A stretch of DNA of 5,075 bases from Proteobacteria bacterium UBA6492 (GTDB lineage: Bacteria; Pseudomonadota; Gammaproteobacteria; UBA6429; Thiohalophilaceae): assembly GCA_002436485.1 (NCBI GenBank), contig DJMK01000205.1:1-5075 (forward strand). Direction: 5' to 3'. Made by a program: the position numbers and the translations under genes. The notes beneath the pieces are model-generated. The model ran no database searches. It saw only the letters and a list, made by a program, of their open reading frames with translations, and was not told where the DNA came from. Shown here piece by piece: positions 1-5,075 of this stretch. Positions within the stretch are counted from its first letter, which is position 1. Every line of letters starts with the position of its first letter.

Positions 1-2
1 CC

Positions 3-44
3 GTAATTCCTTTTTTGATGTACTGGCAAAAATACTATGGGTAA
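3..44 (+). CDS. 3' end of an upstream gene (partial, unidentified)
   Basis: An open frame enters from the left edge and ends at TAA 42-44. It contributes 13 residues, beginning VIPFLMYW and ending KYYG. The tail is hydrophobic and aromatic, as at the C-terminus of a small membrane protein, but it is too short to assign to a family. The attC-like repeat begins about 4 bp after this stop, which is the usual position of a cassette gene's stop codon relative to its attC; that placement is the main reason to call it. A second frame (2-136) is also open, but it runs straight through the stem-loop and is probably chance. This could be non-coding. Confidence 0.35.
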   Translation, partial: VIPFLMYWQKYYG

Positions 45-47
45 CGC

Positions 48-128
48 ACATAACAAGCGGGTCAAAGTCGCTCCCTTCGGTCGCTGGGACGCGCAAAAAG
101 CGCGAGACCTTTACCCTTGTCGCCAGGC
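48..128 (+). repeat. attC-like integron recombination site, probably degenerate
   Basis: This is an imperfect inverted repeat. Left arm boxes are ACATAAC (48-54, R''-like), spacer AAGCG, and GGTCAAAG (60-67, L''-like). The right arm has CTTTACC (109-115, L'-like), CTTGT (116-120) and GCCAGGC (122-128, R' position). GGT/ACC and AAAG/CTTT pair perfectly and leave C63 unpaired. That corresponds to the extrahelical G on the folded bottom strand that integron integrases recognise. The outer ACAAG/CTTGT also pairs, with CG 58-59 bulged. Inside are a 5-bp hairpin with an A5 loop (90-104) and a CCC/GGG pairing (73-75 with 86-88). The R' box should read like GTTRRRY; here TT is replaced by CC, so strand exchange may be impaired. 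No integrase gene is in the window. It could instead be a dispersed non-mobile repeat of similar form. Confidence 0.55.
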
Positions 129-162
129 TTTCTTAGAGATTAATCACATGGAAACCTAAACA

Positions 163-1197
163 ATGAAGAAACTCCTGCGTTATCTGGCTAGCCTGGTTGC
201 CGTAATCATCGTCCTTGCCATCTGGGTTTGGAATTCGAACACGGGGCAGGACTGGCTACTTGAAAAAGCTGTGAATACAGCATTCAACCGCCCGTTGACT
301 ATTGATAAATATGATGGGCTCAAGGTATTTCTTTGCGGTACTTCTTCACCTATTCCAGCCCCCAATCGTGCCCAAACATGTGTTGCGGTTCTCGCCGGAG
401 AGTCGCTGTACCTGGTCGATGCCGGCGCCGGCTCTGCCCAGGTGGCGGCAATTGGTCGTCTACCGTTGGAACGCCTGGAAGCGGTCTTCCTTACTCACTT
501 TCACTCCGACCATATTGCTGCTCTTCCAGAATTTAACCTTAATTCGTGGGTTGCCGGGAGACCCGAACCTTTGCTCATATTTGGGCCTGCTGGTGTGTCA
601 GAGGTTGTCGATGGTCTCAATAATGCTTACAGACTTGATCTAACTTACCGGGTGGCACATCACGGAGAGAAACTTTTGCCTCCCGGTCTTGGAGTAATGC
701 AGGCCAGGTTGATGCAGCCCGGCTCGGTACTTAGTAGAGGTGACCTGACCATCACGAGCTTTCTCGTCAATCATGATCCCGTGCGCCCCGCGGTTGGTTA
801 TCGATTCGACTACCGTGGAAGGTCTGTTGTGATTAGTGGCGATGCAATCATCACTCCCGGTCTGATTAAAGCCGCTATGGAGGCAGATTTGATGCTACAG
901 GACAGTCTGTCACTACCGATTATCAAGAGCCTTGAAAAGGCCTCCGCGGGATCACGCATGGAAAAGATCTTGATTGATATACAGGATTATCATGCACATA
1001 CGAGCGACCTTTCAGCTCTCGTGGATCAAACTGGAGTAAGGCAGCTCGCACTTTACCACCTGGTACCGCCGCCTCAGAATGCACTTTTCGAGAAGATCTT
1101 CTCACGTGATCTCCCTGCTGGTACAGTTCTCACCCAGGACGGAATGATTTTTGAACTGCCGGCAGAAAGCGAGGATATAGTAAGGATCGATCCATGA
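163..1197 (+). CDS. Membrane-anchored MBL-fold metallo-hydrolase (RNase Z/arylsulfatase-like)
   Basis: The protein has 344 residues. Residues 1-24 are a basic start (KK, R6) followed by one hydrophobic helix (about 8-23), suggesting an uncleaved anchor with the catalytic domain in the periplasm. The MBL fold begins near 54 (VFLCGTSSP, then LVDAG around D86). The metal-site motif is H112-x-H114-x-D116-H117. The other ligands expected for RNase Z-type enzymes are present: H204 in a His-then-GYRF segment, D227 in SGD, and H299 in LYHLVPP; DYHAHTS (275-281) matches the conserved His-Ser/Thr region. Only 23 residues separate H204 and D227, leaving no room for the long tRNA-binding exosite arm of true RNase Z. 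The sequence therefore supports a hydrolase of unknown substrate rather than tRNA 3' processing. GGAAA at 150-154 lies 8 nt before the ATG. An upstream ATG at 148 opens only a three-codon frame overlapping that site. The gene sits just after the attC-like repeat. Family call is firm; substrate is unknown. Confidence 0.9.
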   Translation: MKKLLRYLASLVAVIIVLAIWVWNSNTGQDWLLEKAVNTAFNRPLTIDKYDGLKVFLCGTSSPIPAPNRAQTCVAVLAGESLYLVDAGAGSAQVAAIGRLPLERLEAVFLTHFHSDHIAALPEFNLNSWVAGRPEPLLIFGPAGVSEVVDGLNNAYRLDLTYRVAHHGEKLLPPGLGVMQARLMQPGSVLSRGDLTITSFLVNHDPVRPAVGYRFDYRGRSVVISGDAIITPGLIKAAMEADLMLQDSLSLPIIKSLEKASAGSRMEKILIDIQDYHAHTSDLSALVDQTGVRQLALYHLVPPPQNALFEKIFSRDLPAGTVLTQDGMIFELPAESEDIVRIDP

Positions 1198-1253
1198 ACG
1201 AACGTCTGGCACACAGCTTAATCGTTATGCGTAAGTATGGAAAAGTAACATGA
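1194..1253 (+). CDS. Possible 19-codon coupling ORF between the MBL and DUF427 genes
   Basis: An ATG at 1194 overlaps the MBL stop as ATGA (1194-1197). The frame runs 19 sense codons to TGA 1251-1253, which overlaps the DUF427 start as ATGA (1250-1253). The peptide begins MNERLAHS and ends KYGKVT, with no recognisable domain. If translated, it would let ribosomes pass from one gene to the next by termination-reinitiation. No separate ribosome site of note precedes it apart from GGA in AAGGATCG (1182-1189). A 60-nt open frame is common by chance, so only the double ATGA arrangement supports it. Confidence 0.25.
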   Translation: MNERLAHSLIVMRKYGKVT

Positions 1254-1531
1254 AAGCTATCTGGAATGGCGCTGTACTAGCAGAAAGCGACGATACAATC
1301 GTGGTCGAAAATAATCATTATTTTCCTGCGGCATCACTTAACGAGGAATTTTTCGTTTCAAGTGAAACGACGAGTCATTGTTCTTGGAAGGGTGAAGCCT
1401 CCTATTATTCTTTACTCGTCAACGGAAAAGAAAATAAAGATGCAGCATGGTATTATGCAAAGCCCAAAGATGCTGCTAAAGAAATTAAAAATCGTGTTGC
1501 GTTTTGGCGTGGCGTCCAAGTTATCGAGTAA
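1250..1531 (+). CDS. DUF427 domain protein (PF04248)
   Basis: The 93-residue protein is a complete single-domain DUF427 member. Visible family features are the N-terminal WNG and the AESDDT segment (5-16), NHYFP (22-26), the central CSWKGEASYY block (44-53), DAAWYY (64-69) and a C-terminal AAKEIK...VAFWRGV block (75-89). The family is sometimes labelled nucleotidyltransferase-like in databases, but no reaction is established to my knowledge and no nucleotidyltransferase motif is visible. There is no signal peptide or membrane segment, so it is probably cytoplasmic. GGAAAAG (1239-1245) lies 4 nt before the ATG. The gene looks more AT-rich by eye than the MBL gene before it, a weak hint of separate origin. 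It lies 52 bp after the MBL gene and 100 bp before the CDGSH fusion. Family call is strong; function is unknown. Confidence 0.9.
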   Translation: MKAIWNGAVLAESDDTIVVENNHYFPAASLNEEFFVSSETTSHCSWKGEASYYSLLVNGKENKDAAWYYAKPKDAAKEIKNRVAFWRGVQVIE

Positions 1532-1546
1532 AGTTCAAGTTAATCA

Positions 1547-1574
1547 TAGACAACTACTGACTGTTCAATAAAAT
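1547..1574 (+). promoter_or_regulatory. Candidate sigma70 promoter for the CDGSH-glutamate synthase run
   Basis: TAGACA (1547-1552) and TAAAAT (1569-1574) each match the -35 and -10 consensus at 5 of 6 positions, with a 16-bp spacer. Transcription would start near 1581, giving a leader of about 50 nt. It lies in the largest gap (100 bp) before the 1632 gene. The gap is AT-rich, so chance matches are expected. No terminator hairpin with a T-run is visible after the DUF427 stop, so read-through from upstream is also possible. Confidence 0.35.
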
Positions 1575-1631
1575 GACCACTCGGCTGTAAGACAATTAAT
1601 CCAAACGTTATATATCCAGAGGCGAGCAACT

Positions 1632-3173
1632 ATGAGTAACCCGGTTATTGCAGATAACAAGCCCGTAAAAGTTAGCTTAGCAAAAGGTGAGGAATATCAT
1701 TTTTGTACCTGTGGTCGTTCAAAAAGTCAGCCCTTTTGTGATGGTTCGCATGTTGGCACCAGTTTCACGCCAAAAGTAGTTGTTGCTGAGGAAGATGGTG
1801 ACGCCTACTTGTGCGCCTGCAAGCACACTAACAACAGACCGTATTGCGATGGAACCCACAAGCAATTTAGTGATGAGCAGGTAGGCAAGGAAGGCCCCGG
1901 CCTGGAGTCACAAAAATCTGATATTCCTGTCGCAGTTGCCACGAAAGAAGAACCGACTGTTGAATTCATTCATCAGTTAGCCCAGGAAGGGCTATCGACG
2001 ATGGGTCATCATGGGCCCATGACCTCCATGGGCGTGCCACGCCATGAATTACCGCATTGGGATGATCTTCAGATCATGGTGGCACAAATGGCCAGCAAGC
2101 CATTACTGGAAGATCATGCCGTTGCTACCGAACTGGTAATCGGACCCGAAACAAATAAACCTTTAGCCTTAAACATACCTCTTTTTGTTTCAGACATGAG
2201 TTTTGGCGCATTATCGGAAGAAGCCAAAATTGCCCTGGCAAGAGGTGCCGAGCTGGCCGGTACGGGCATCTGTTCAGGCGAGGGAGGTATGTTGCCCGAG
2301 GAGCAGGCGGAAAATTCACGCTACTTTTATGAATTGGCCAGTGCACAATTCGGCTATAAAGAAGAGCTGTTAACAAAGGTCCAGGCGTTCCACTTCAAGG
2401 GAGGCCAGGGTGCAAAAACCGGTACGGGTGGACATCTGCCCGGTAACAAGAATAAAGGCAAAATAACCAAAGTGCGCGGCATACCCGAAGGTGAACCCGC
2501 TATCTCCCCGCCCACCTTCAAAGATCTGTCCACACCACAAGATTACAGGAAGTTTGCTGATCGGGTCAGAGAGATAACTGGCGGAATACCAGTTGGATTT
2601 AAATTGAGCGCAAACCACATTGAAAAAGATATTCAGTTTGCCCTCGACGCCAGTGCTGATTACATCATTCTAGATGGCCGTGGTGGCGGTACAGGTGCTG
2701 CACCGGAAATGTTCAGAAATCATATTAGTGTACCGACCATCCCTGCTTTGGCAAGGGCGCGTCGTTATCTGGATGAACAGGGAGCAAGCGGCCGAGTAAC
2801 GCTAATTATTACCGGTGGTTTGCGTGTTCCTGTTGATTTTGTAAAAGCATTGGCGCTGGGGGCAGATGGCATTGCCCTGTCTAACAGTGCCATGCAGGCG
2901 ATCGGTTGCGTCGCGGCAAGAATGTGTAATACAAACAATTGCCCGGCGGGAATCGCGACGCAAAACGAAGAACTGCGTAAAAAACTGAATGTTGATAATT
3001 CAGCGAAAAAACTCCATAACTTTTTTACCGCATCCAGCGAGCTAATGAAAGTCATGGCGCGTGCCTGTGGTCATGATGCACTAAGTAAATTTAACAAGGA
3101 TGATTTGGCCACCTGGAATCGTGAATTAGCGTATTTATCCGGAGTGAAGTATTCCGGTTTTGAAAAACTCTAA
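1632..3173 (+). CDS. Tandem CDGSH iron-sulfur domains fused to a glutamate synthase (FMN/3Fe-4S) domain
   Basis: The protein has 513 residues. The N-terminus carries two CDGSH [2Fe-2S] domains with full Cys3-His ligand sets: C25, C27, C36, H40, then C61, C63, C72, H76. The tandem layout resembles CISD3-type proteins. After a linker (about 80-130) comes the GltB-type synthase domain (PF01645): SFGALSEEA (190-198), SGEGG (215-219), AKTGTGGHLPG (261-271), LDGRGGGTGAAP (347-358), TGGLR (394-398) and the C-x5-C-x4-C [3Fe-4S] ligands C426, C432, C437 followed by PAGIAT. The glutaminase domain with its N-terminal Cys, and the C-terminal GXGXG domain of full GltB, are absent, and no GltD-like reductase lies nearby. 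Ammonia-dependent glutamate formation, or another FMN amine/2-oxo acid reaction, is therefore inferred; the CDGSH part may supply electrons or sense redox state. In the usual KPGEGGQLPG loop, P and E are both T here (T263, T265). AGAGG (1618-1622) lies 9 nt before the ATG. The domain calls are firm. Confidence 0.92.
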   Translation: MSNPVIADNKPVKVSLAKGEEYHFCTCGRSKSQPFCDGSHVGTSFTPKVVVAEEDGDAYLCACKHTNNRPYCDGTHKQFSDEQVGKEGPGLESQKSDIPVAVATKEEPTVEFIHQLAQEGLSTMGHHGPMTSMGVPRHELPHWDDLQIMVAQMASKPLLEDHAVATELVIGPETNKPLALNIPLFVSDMSFGALSEEAKIALARGAELAGTGICSGEGGMLPEEQAENSRYFYELASAQFGYKEELLTKVQAFHFKGGQGAKTGTGGHLPGNKNKGKITKVRGIPEGEPAISPPTFKDLSTPQDYRKFADRVREITGGIPVGFKLSANHIEKDIQFALDASADYIILDGRGGGTGAAPEMFRNHISVPTIPALARARRYLDEQGASGRVTLIITGGLRVPVDFVKALALGADGIALSNSAMQAIGCVAARMCNTNNCPAGIATQNEELRKKLNVDNSAKKLHNFFTASSELMKVMARACGHDALSKFNKDDLATWNRELAYLSGVKYSGFEKL

Positions 3174-3176
3174 ACC

Positions 3177-3632
3177 ATGTCTTCCAGCTACACTCGCGAA
3201 ATTACTGTATCCGCCACGCCCGAAGTAGCTTACGAGGCATTAACTACCGGTTTTGATAACTGGTGGACGACCAATTGTAATCCCATCCATAAAACCGGCG
3301 ATACCATTACTTTCAGGTTTGGTCCTACCTATTGGGTAATGCAAGCCATTAAACTTGAACCTGCTAAACAGGTTGAGTTGAAATGCATTGAAGCACATCA
3401 TGTTCACGATGGTTTACCCTCTTCTATCCTGGATGAATGGCAGGGCAGCAAGTTAAAATGGAAAATCAGGCAACAGGCAGGCAATACGGCAATAACCCTG
3501 ACCCATCAAGGCCTGGTGCCTGCTCTGGACTGTTACGAAGTCTGTGAACAAGGCTGGGACTACTTTTTTTTCAGCAGTCTGAAGCAATACCTGGATACTG
3601 GCAAAGGCATGCCATTTGAGGATATAGAATAA
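3177..3632 (+). CDS. SRPBCC (START/Bet v1-like, AHSA1-type) protein
   Basis: The protein has 151 residues and no signal peptide, so it is probably cytoplasmic. The fold is recognised from the opening strand REITVSATPEVAYEAL (7-22), the W29-W30 pair after a short helix, the paired strands DTITFRFG (42-49) and AITLTHQGL (105-113), and the long C-terminal helix with EQGWDYFFFSSLKQYL (124-139), followed by a TGKGMPF tail typical of AHSA1-like members. These proteins enclose a hydrophobic cavity that binds lipids or small ligands, or act as co-chaperones; the ligand here cannot be read from sequence. The ATG is 3 bp after the CDGSH-synthase stop and no good Shine-Dalgarno is seen, so translational coupling to that gene is likely. 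A run of eight T at 3564-3571 encodes Tyr-Phe-Phe-Phe and is a possible slippage or sequencing-error site, but the frame is intact through the conserved C-terminus. Confidence 0.85.
   Translation: MSSSYTREITVSATPEVAYEALTTGFDNWWTTNCNPIHKTGDTITFRFGPTYWVMQAIKLEPAKQVELKCIEAHHVHDGLPSSILDEWQGSKLKWKIRQQAGNTAITLTHQGLVPALDCYEVCEQGWDYFFFSSLKQYLDTGKGMPFEDIE
3618..3622 (+). promoter_or_regulatory. Ribosome-binding site deciding the TTG start of the cytochrome gene
   Basis: GAGGA lies inside the last codons of the SRPBCC gene. It is 10 nt from TTG 3633 and 19 nt from ATG 3642, so spacing favours the TTG start. The TTG directly follows the SRPBCC stop codon. Confidence 0.4.
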
Positions 3633-4601
3633 TTGAATGTTATGTGCATTTTGAATCAGCAATACAAATATACCGTTTCTCTTGAATCAAGATCACTGAT
3701 CACTGGGCTACTTTTTCTTAGTTTATCGCTTGCAACACATGTCACCGCAAAAGAAACCGTGACATACGAAAAGCTTGCGCCGATCCTGGCTGAAAAGTGC
3801 ATCATGTGTCATTCCGGAAACAACGCAGCCGCGGAGCTCCGTCTGGATAGTTACGATTCCTTGTTAAAAGGTAGTGCGAAAGGATCGATCGTAAAAGCCG
3901 GTGACCCGGCAGCAAGTGAACTGCTGCGCCGCCTGAAGGGCACAAGCCAGCCACGTATGCCGATGACCGGTCCACCTTTCCTTTCGGATAGCCAAATTGC
4001 CCTGTTTGAAGACTGGATTACCAATGGTATGAAACGTGGTGCTGTTACAAAGCTAGAAAAACCAGCCAAGCAGCAGCCTTTACGCCCCAAACCCGGCGAG
4101 CCAGTTAGCTGGCAGCATGTGGCGCCCATTTTTGCCACGCGTTGCGCAAAGTGTCATACCGATGGAGGTTTGATGGGTAATGCACCCGAAGACTATCGAC
4201 TGACATCCTATACGGCAACGCTGGCGACGGGTGATCGTGTGCGCGTAGTGCCCGGCCAACCAAAGGCAAGCGAACTGCTACGTCGCATCCGTGGCCAGGC
4301 TAAACCGAGAATGCCGTTTGACGGTCCGCCGTATTTGACTGACGATGAGATTGTTCTGATCGAAGACTGGATTGCCCAGGGTTCGCGGGATACTGACGGT
4401 CAGGCTGCACCCGTTCCTACCGGTGCCAGGGTGCGCCTGCACGGCACCCTTGGAACCGACTGGCAACTTGACGGACTTCACCTGGACGTTAGATCAGGTA
4501 CGCGCATCGACAAGTCACCGAGGCCGGGTGATTATGTGCAGGTACGCGGCCGACTGGATAGTTCCGGCAGCATCATAGTCGAACGCCTCAGACGCCGCTA
4601 A
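3633..4601 (+). CDS. Exported di-haem cytochrome c (tandem PSCyt1-like domains) with DUF5666-like C-terminus
   Basis: The protein has 322 residues from a TTG start. A signal peptide is visible: R20, hydrophobic core about 21-35, predicted cleavage after VTA (37-39). Two homologous cytochrome domains follow. The first has C56-IM-C59-H60 and a probable axial Met M109; the second has C171-AK-C174-H175 and M227. Both share AP-I, ASELLRR, PRMP, GPP, and ED-WI, so they arose by internal duplication and resemble the planctomycete cytochrome C domain (PSCyt1, PF07635). A Lys/Pro-rich linker (about 134-157) joins them. Residues about 264-322 form a small beta-rich domain (VRLHG, then DYVQVRGRLDSSGSI) resembling DUF5666. 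The protein should be periplasmic, carrying two haems for electron transfer. There is no gap after the SRPBCC stop, which suggests coupling. ATG 3642 is the alternative start; the signal peptide is kept either way. The cytochrome call is firm, DUF5666 is likely, and electron partners are unknown. Confidence 0.88.
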   Translation: MNVMCILNQQYKYTVSLESRSLITGLLFLSLSLATHVTAKETVTYEKLAPILAEKCIMCHSGNNAAAELRLDSYDSLLKGSAKGSIVKAGDPAASELLRRLKGTSQPRMPMTGPPFLSDSQIALFEDWITNGMKRGAVTKLEKPAKQQPLRPKPGEPVSWQHVAPIFATRCAKCHTDGGLMGNAPEDYRLTSYTATLATGDRVRVVPGQPKASELLRRIRGQAKPRMPFDGPPYLTDDEIVLIEDWIAQGSRDTDGQAAPVPTGARVRLHGTLGTDWQLDGLHLDVRSGTRIDKSPRPGDYVQVRGRLDSSGSIIVERLRRR

Positions 4602-4630
4602 GTCAAAATTTTTTATGCGCCTTACCTGCG

Positions 4631-4649
4631 ACACTATGCCGCATAGTGT
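4631..4649. promoter_or_regulatory. Perfect 19-nt palindrome, candidate operator or hairpin
   Basis: ACACTATG (4631-4638) and CATAGTGT (4642-4649) are exact inverted repeats around CCG. It lies 30 bp after the cytochrome stop and 60 bp before the next start. No T-run follows, so it is not a standard intrinsic terminator. Its symmetry fits a dimeric repressor site or an mRNA hairpin. The rest of the 4602-4708 gap shows only an A4T6 run (4606-4615) without a preceding stem, and no convincing promoter. Confidence 0.35.
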
Positions 4650-4708
4650 GCTGAATAAAGCTCACGTAACATTTCTATCCTCAGCATACTATTACAAAGG
4701 CAATAAAA

Positions 4709-5075
4709 ATGATAAATACAAAAATCATATATGCTGCTATGGGGGCATATTTGATATTACATACTCATTCAACTCTCGCCGATCATCCAACGGTTGCGTT
4801 CGGTAGCGAAGGCATCGGCGCAATCAATACGATCTCTGCAAACCCTTTGCCTGTCGATGCATGGGCAATCGGTGTGCGCTCTGAATTTATTAACAATGAC
4901 AGTTTTACCAATGAGCAACTAGAAGACTTTGCTGCAAATGGTCTTGAGGGTGTCCATAGCATCGACAGGGTAAGCAGTACTTCTGTTTCGTTATCTTACG
5001 GTGTAACAGATGATCTCACCATCAGTGCCCGCCTGCCCTATGTAGAGCGAAAGAATATTCGTGAAGGTGAGCTTG
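4709..5075 (+). CDS. Exported protein, probable outer-membrane beta-barrel (5' part, cut by window end)
   Basis: This open frame from ATG 4709 runs off the right edge after 122 codons with no stop. AAAGG (4696-4700) lies 8 nt before the ATG. Residues 1-24 form a signal peptide with Lys5, a hydrophobic core and cleavage predicted after TLA (22-24). The mature part begins DHPTVAFGSEGIGAINTIS and continues with alternating strand-like segments: AWAIGVRSEFI (about 53-63), then SVSLSYGVTDDLTISARLPYVER. The phrase 'YGVTDDLTISARLPY' is typical of outer-membrane barrel proteins of the transporter or phenol-degradation MetA-like type (PF13557 and relatives). The true family cannot be fixed from the first 122 residues. 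It follows the cytochrome gene after 107 bp, so the two may work together at the cell envelope, but a separate promoter is possible. Confidence 0.7.
   Translation, partial: MINTKIIYAAMGAYLILHTHSTLADHPTVAFGSEGIGAINTISANPLPVDAWAIGVRSEFINNDSFTNEQLEDFAANGLEGVHSIDRVSSTSVSLSYGVTDDLTISARLPYVERKNIREGEL

Noticed and set aside
117..144. Possible promoter for the MBL gene (TTGTCG and ATTAAT, 16-bp spacing)
   Set aside because: Each box matches only 4 of 6 consensus bases and the -35 box falls inside the attC-like stem; not convincing.
1090..1103. 14-nt perfect palindrome GAGAAGATCTTCTC
   Set aside because: It is within the MBL coding region, encodes ordinary residues near the C-terminus and is compatible with chance.
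1224..1230. GTTATGC, resembling an attC R' core, 20 bp before the DUF427 start
   Set aside because: No matching left-hand boxes or stem lie upstream; only 27 bp separate it from the MBL stop, too short for an attC. A heptamer of this type is expected by chance several times in 5 kb.
1607..1613. GTTATAT before the 1632 gene as a second cassette boundary
   Set aside because: The 1532-1606 stretch has no inverted L boxes or R''-like end, so there is no attC structure to support it.
2009..2022. 14-nt perfect palindrome TCATGGGCCCATGA
   Set aside because: It lies deep inside the CDGSH-synthase coding region (His-Gly-Pro-Met). About this many palindromes of this length are expected by chance in 5 kb.
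3564..3571. Eight-T run as a programmed frameshift in the SRPBCC gene
   Set aside because: The zero frame continues through the conserved C-terminal helix to a stop at the expected family length; no extension or regulatory outcome in another frame is evident.
4606..4615. A4T6 run as an intrinsic terminator after the cytochrome gene
   Set aside because: No stable GC-rich stem precedes the T-run; the palindrome at 4631 comes after it rather than before.
4615..4806. 63-codon open frame overlapping the start of the outer-membrane gene
   Set aside because: It lacks a ribosome site, has no recognisable domain and runs through the palindrome; the 4709 frame has a ribosome site, signal peptide and barrel-like sequence.

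Overview
The window reads as a piece of a chromosome from a marine- or sediment-type gammaproteobacterium. This is inferred from the kinds of proteins present (an RNase Z-like metallo-hydrolase, DUF427, a CDGSH-glutamate synthase fusion, SRPBCC, a di-haem PSCyt1 cytochrome and an outer-membrane barrel), from moderate G+C by eye, and from an integron-type attC-like site. No marker gene fixes the taxon. All genes lie on the + strand.

Region 1 (1-162): the last 13 codons of a probable upstream gene stop at 44. An imperfect inverted repeat follows directly (about 48-128), with the asymmetric stem of an integron attC recombination site. Its left end is good and its right-hand core (R') is altered. 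Region 2 (163-1531): a membrane-anchored, RNase Z/arylsulfatase-like metallo-beta-lactamase-fold hydrolase, then a small DUF427 protein. A 19-codon open frame spans the gap between them and overlaps the gene ends by ATGA at both sides.

Region 3 (1632-4601): a tight three-gene run with gaps of 3 and 0 bp, preceded by a plausible sigma70-type promoter. It encodes (i) two CDGSH iron-sulfur domains fused to the FMN/3Fe-4S synthase domain of glutamate synthase, without the glutaminase domain; (ii) an SRPBCC (AHSA1-like) protein; (iii) an exported cytochrome with two CxxCH domains and a DUF5666-like C-terminal domain. Region 4 (4602-5075): a 107-bp gap with a perfect 19-nt palindrome, then the first 122 codons of an exported, probable outer-membrane beta-barrel protein cut by the window end.

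The common thread is redox chemistry: up to two [2Fe-2S] clusters, FMN and a [3Fe-4S] cluster predicted in the cytoplasm, and two c-type haems in the periplasm, next to an outer-membrane protein. A joint pathway is not shown by the sequence. The cytoplasmic and periplasmic parts cannot exchange electrons directly without a membrane carrier, and none is encoded here. The items most worth following up are the CDGSH-glutamate synthase fusion and its SRPBCC neighbour, the cytochrome-DUF5666 fusion, and the attC-like site.
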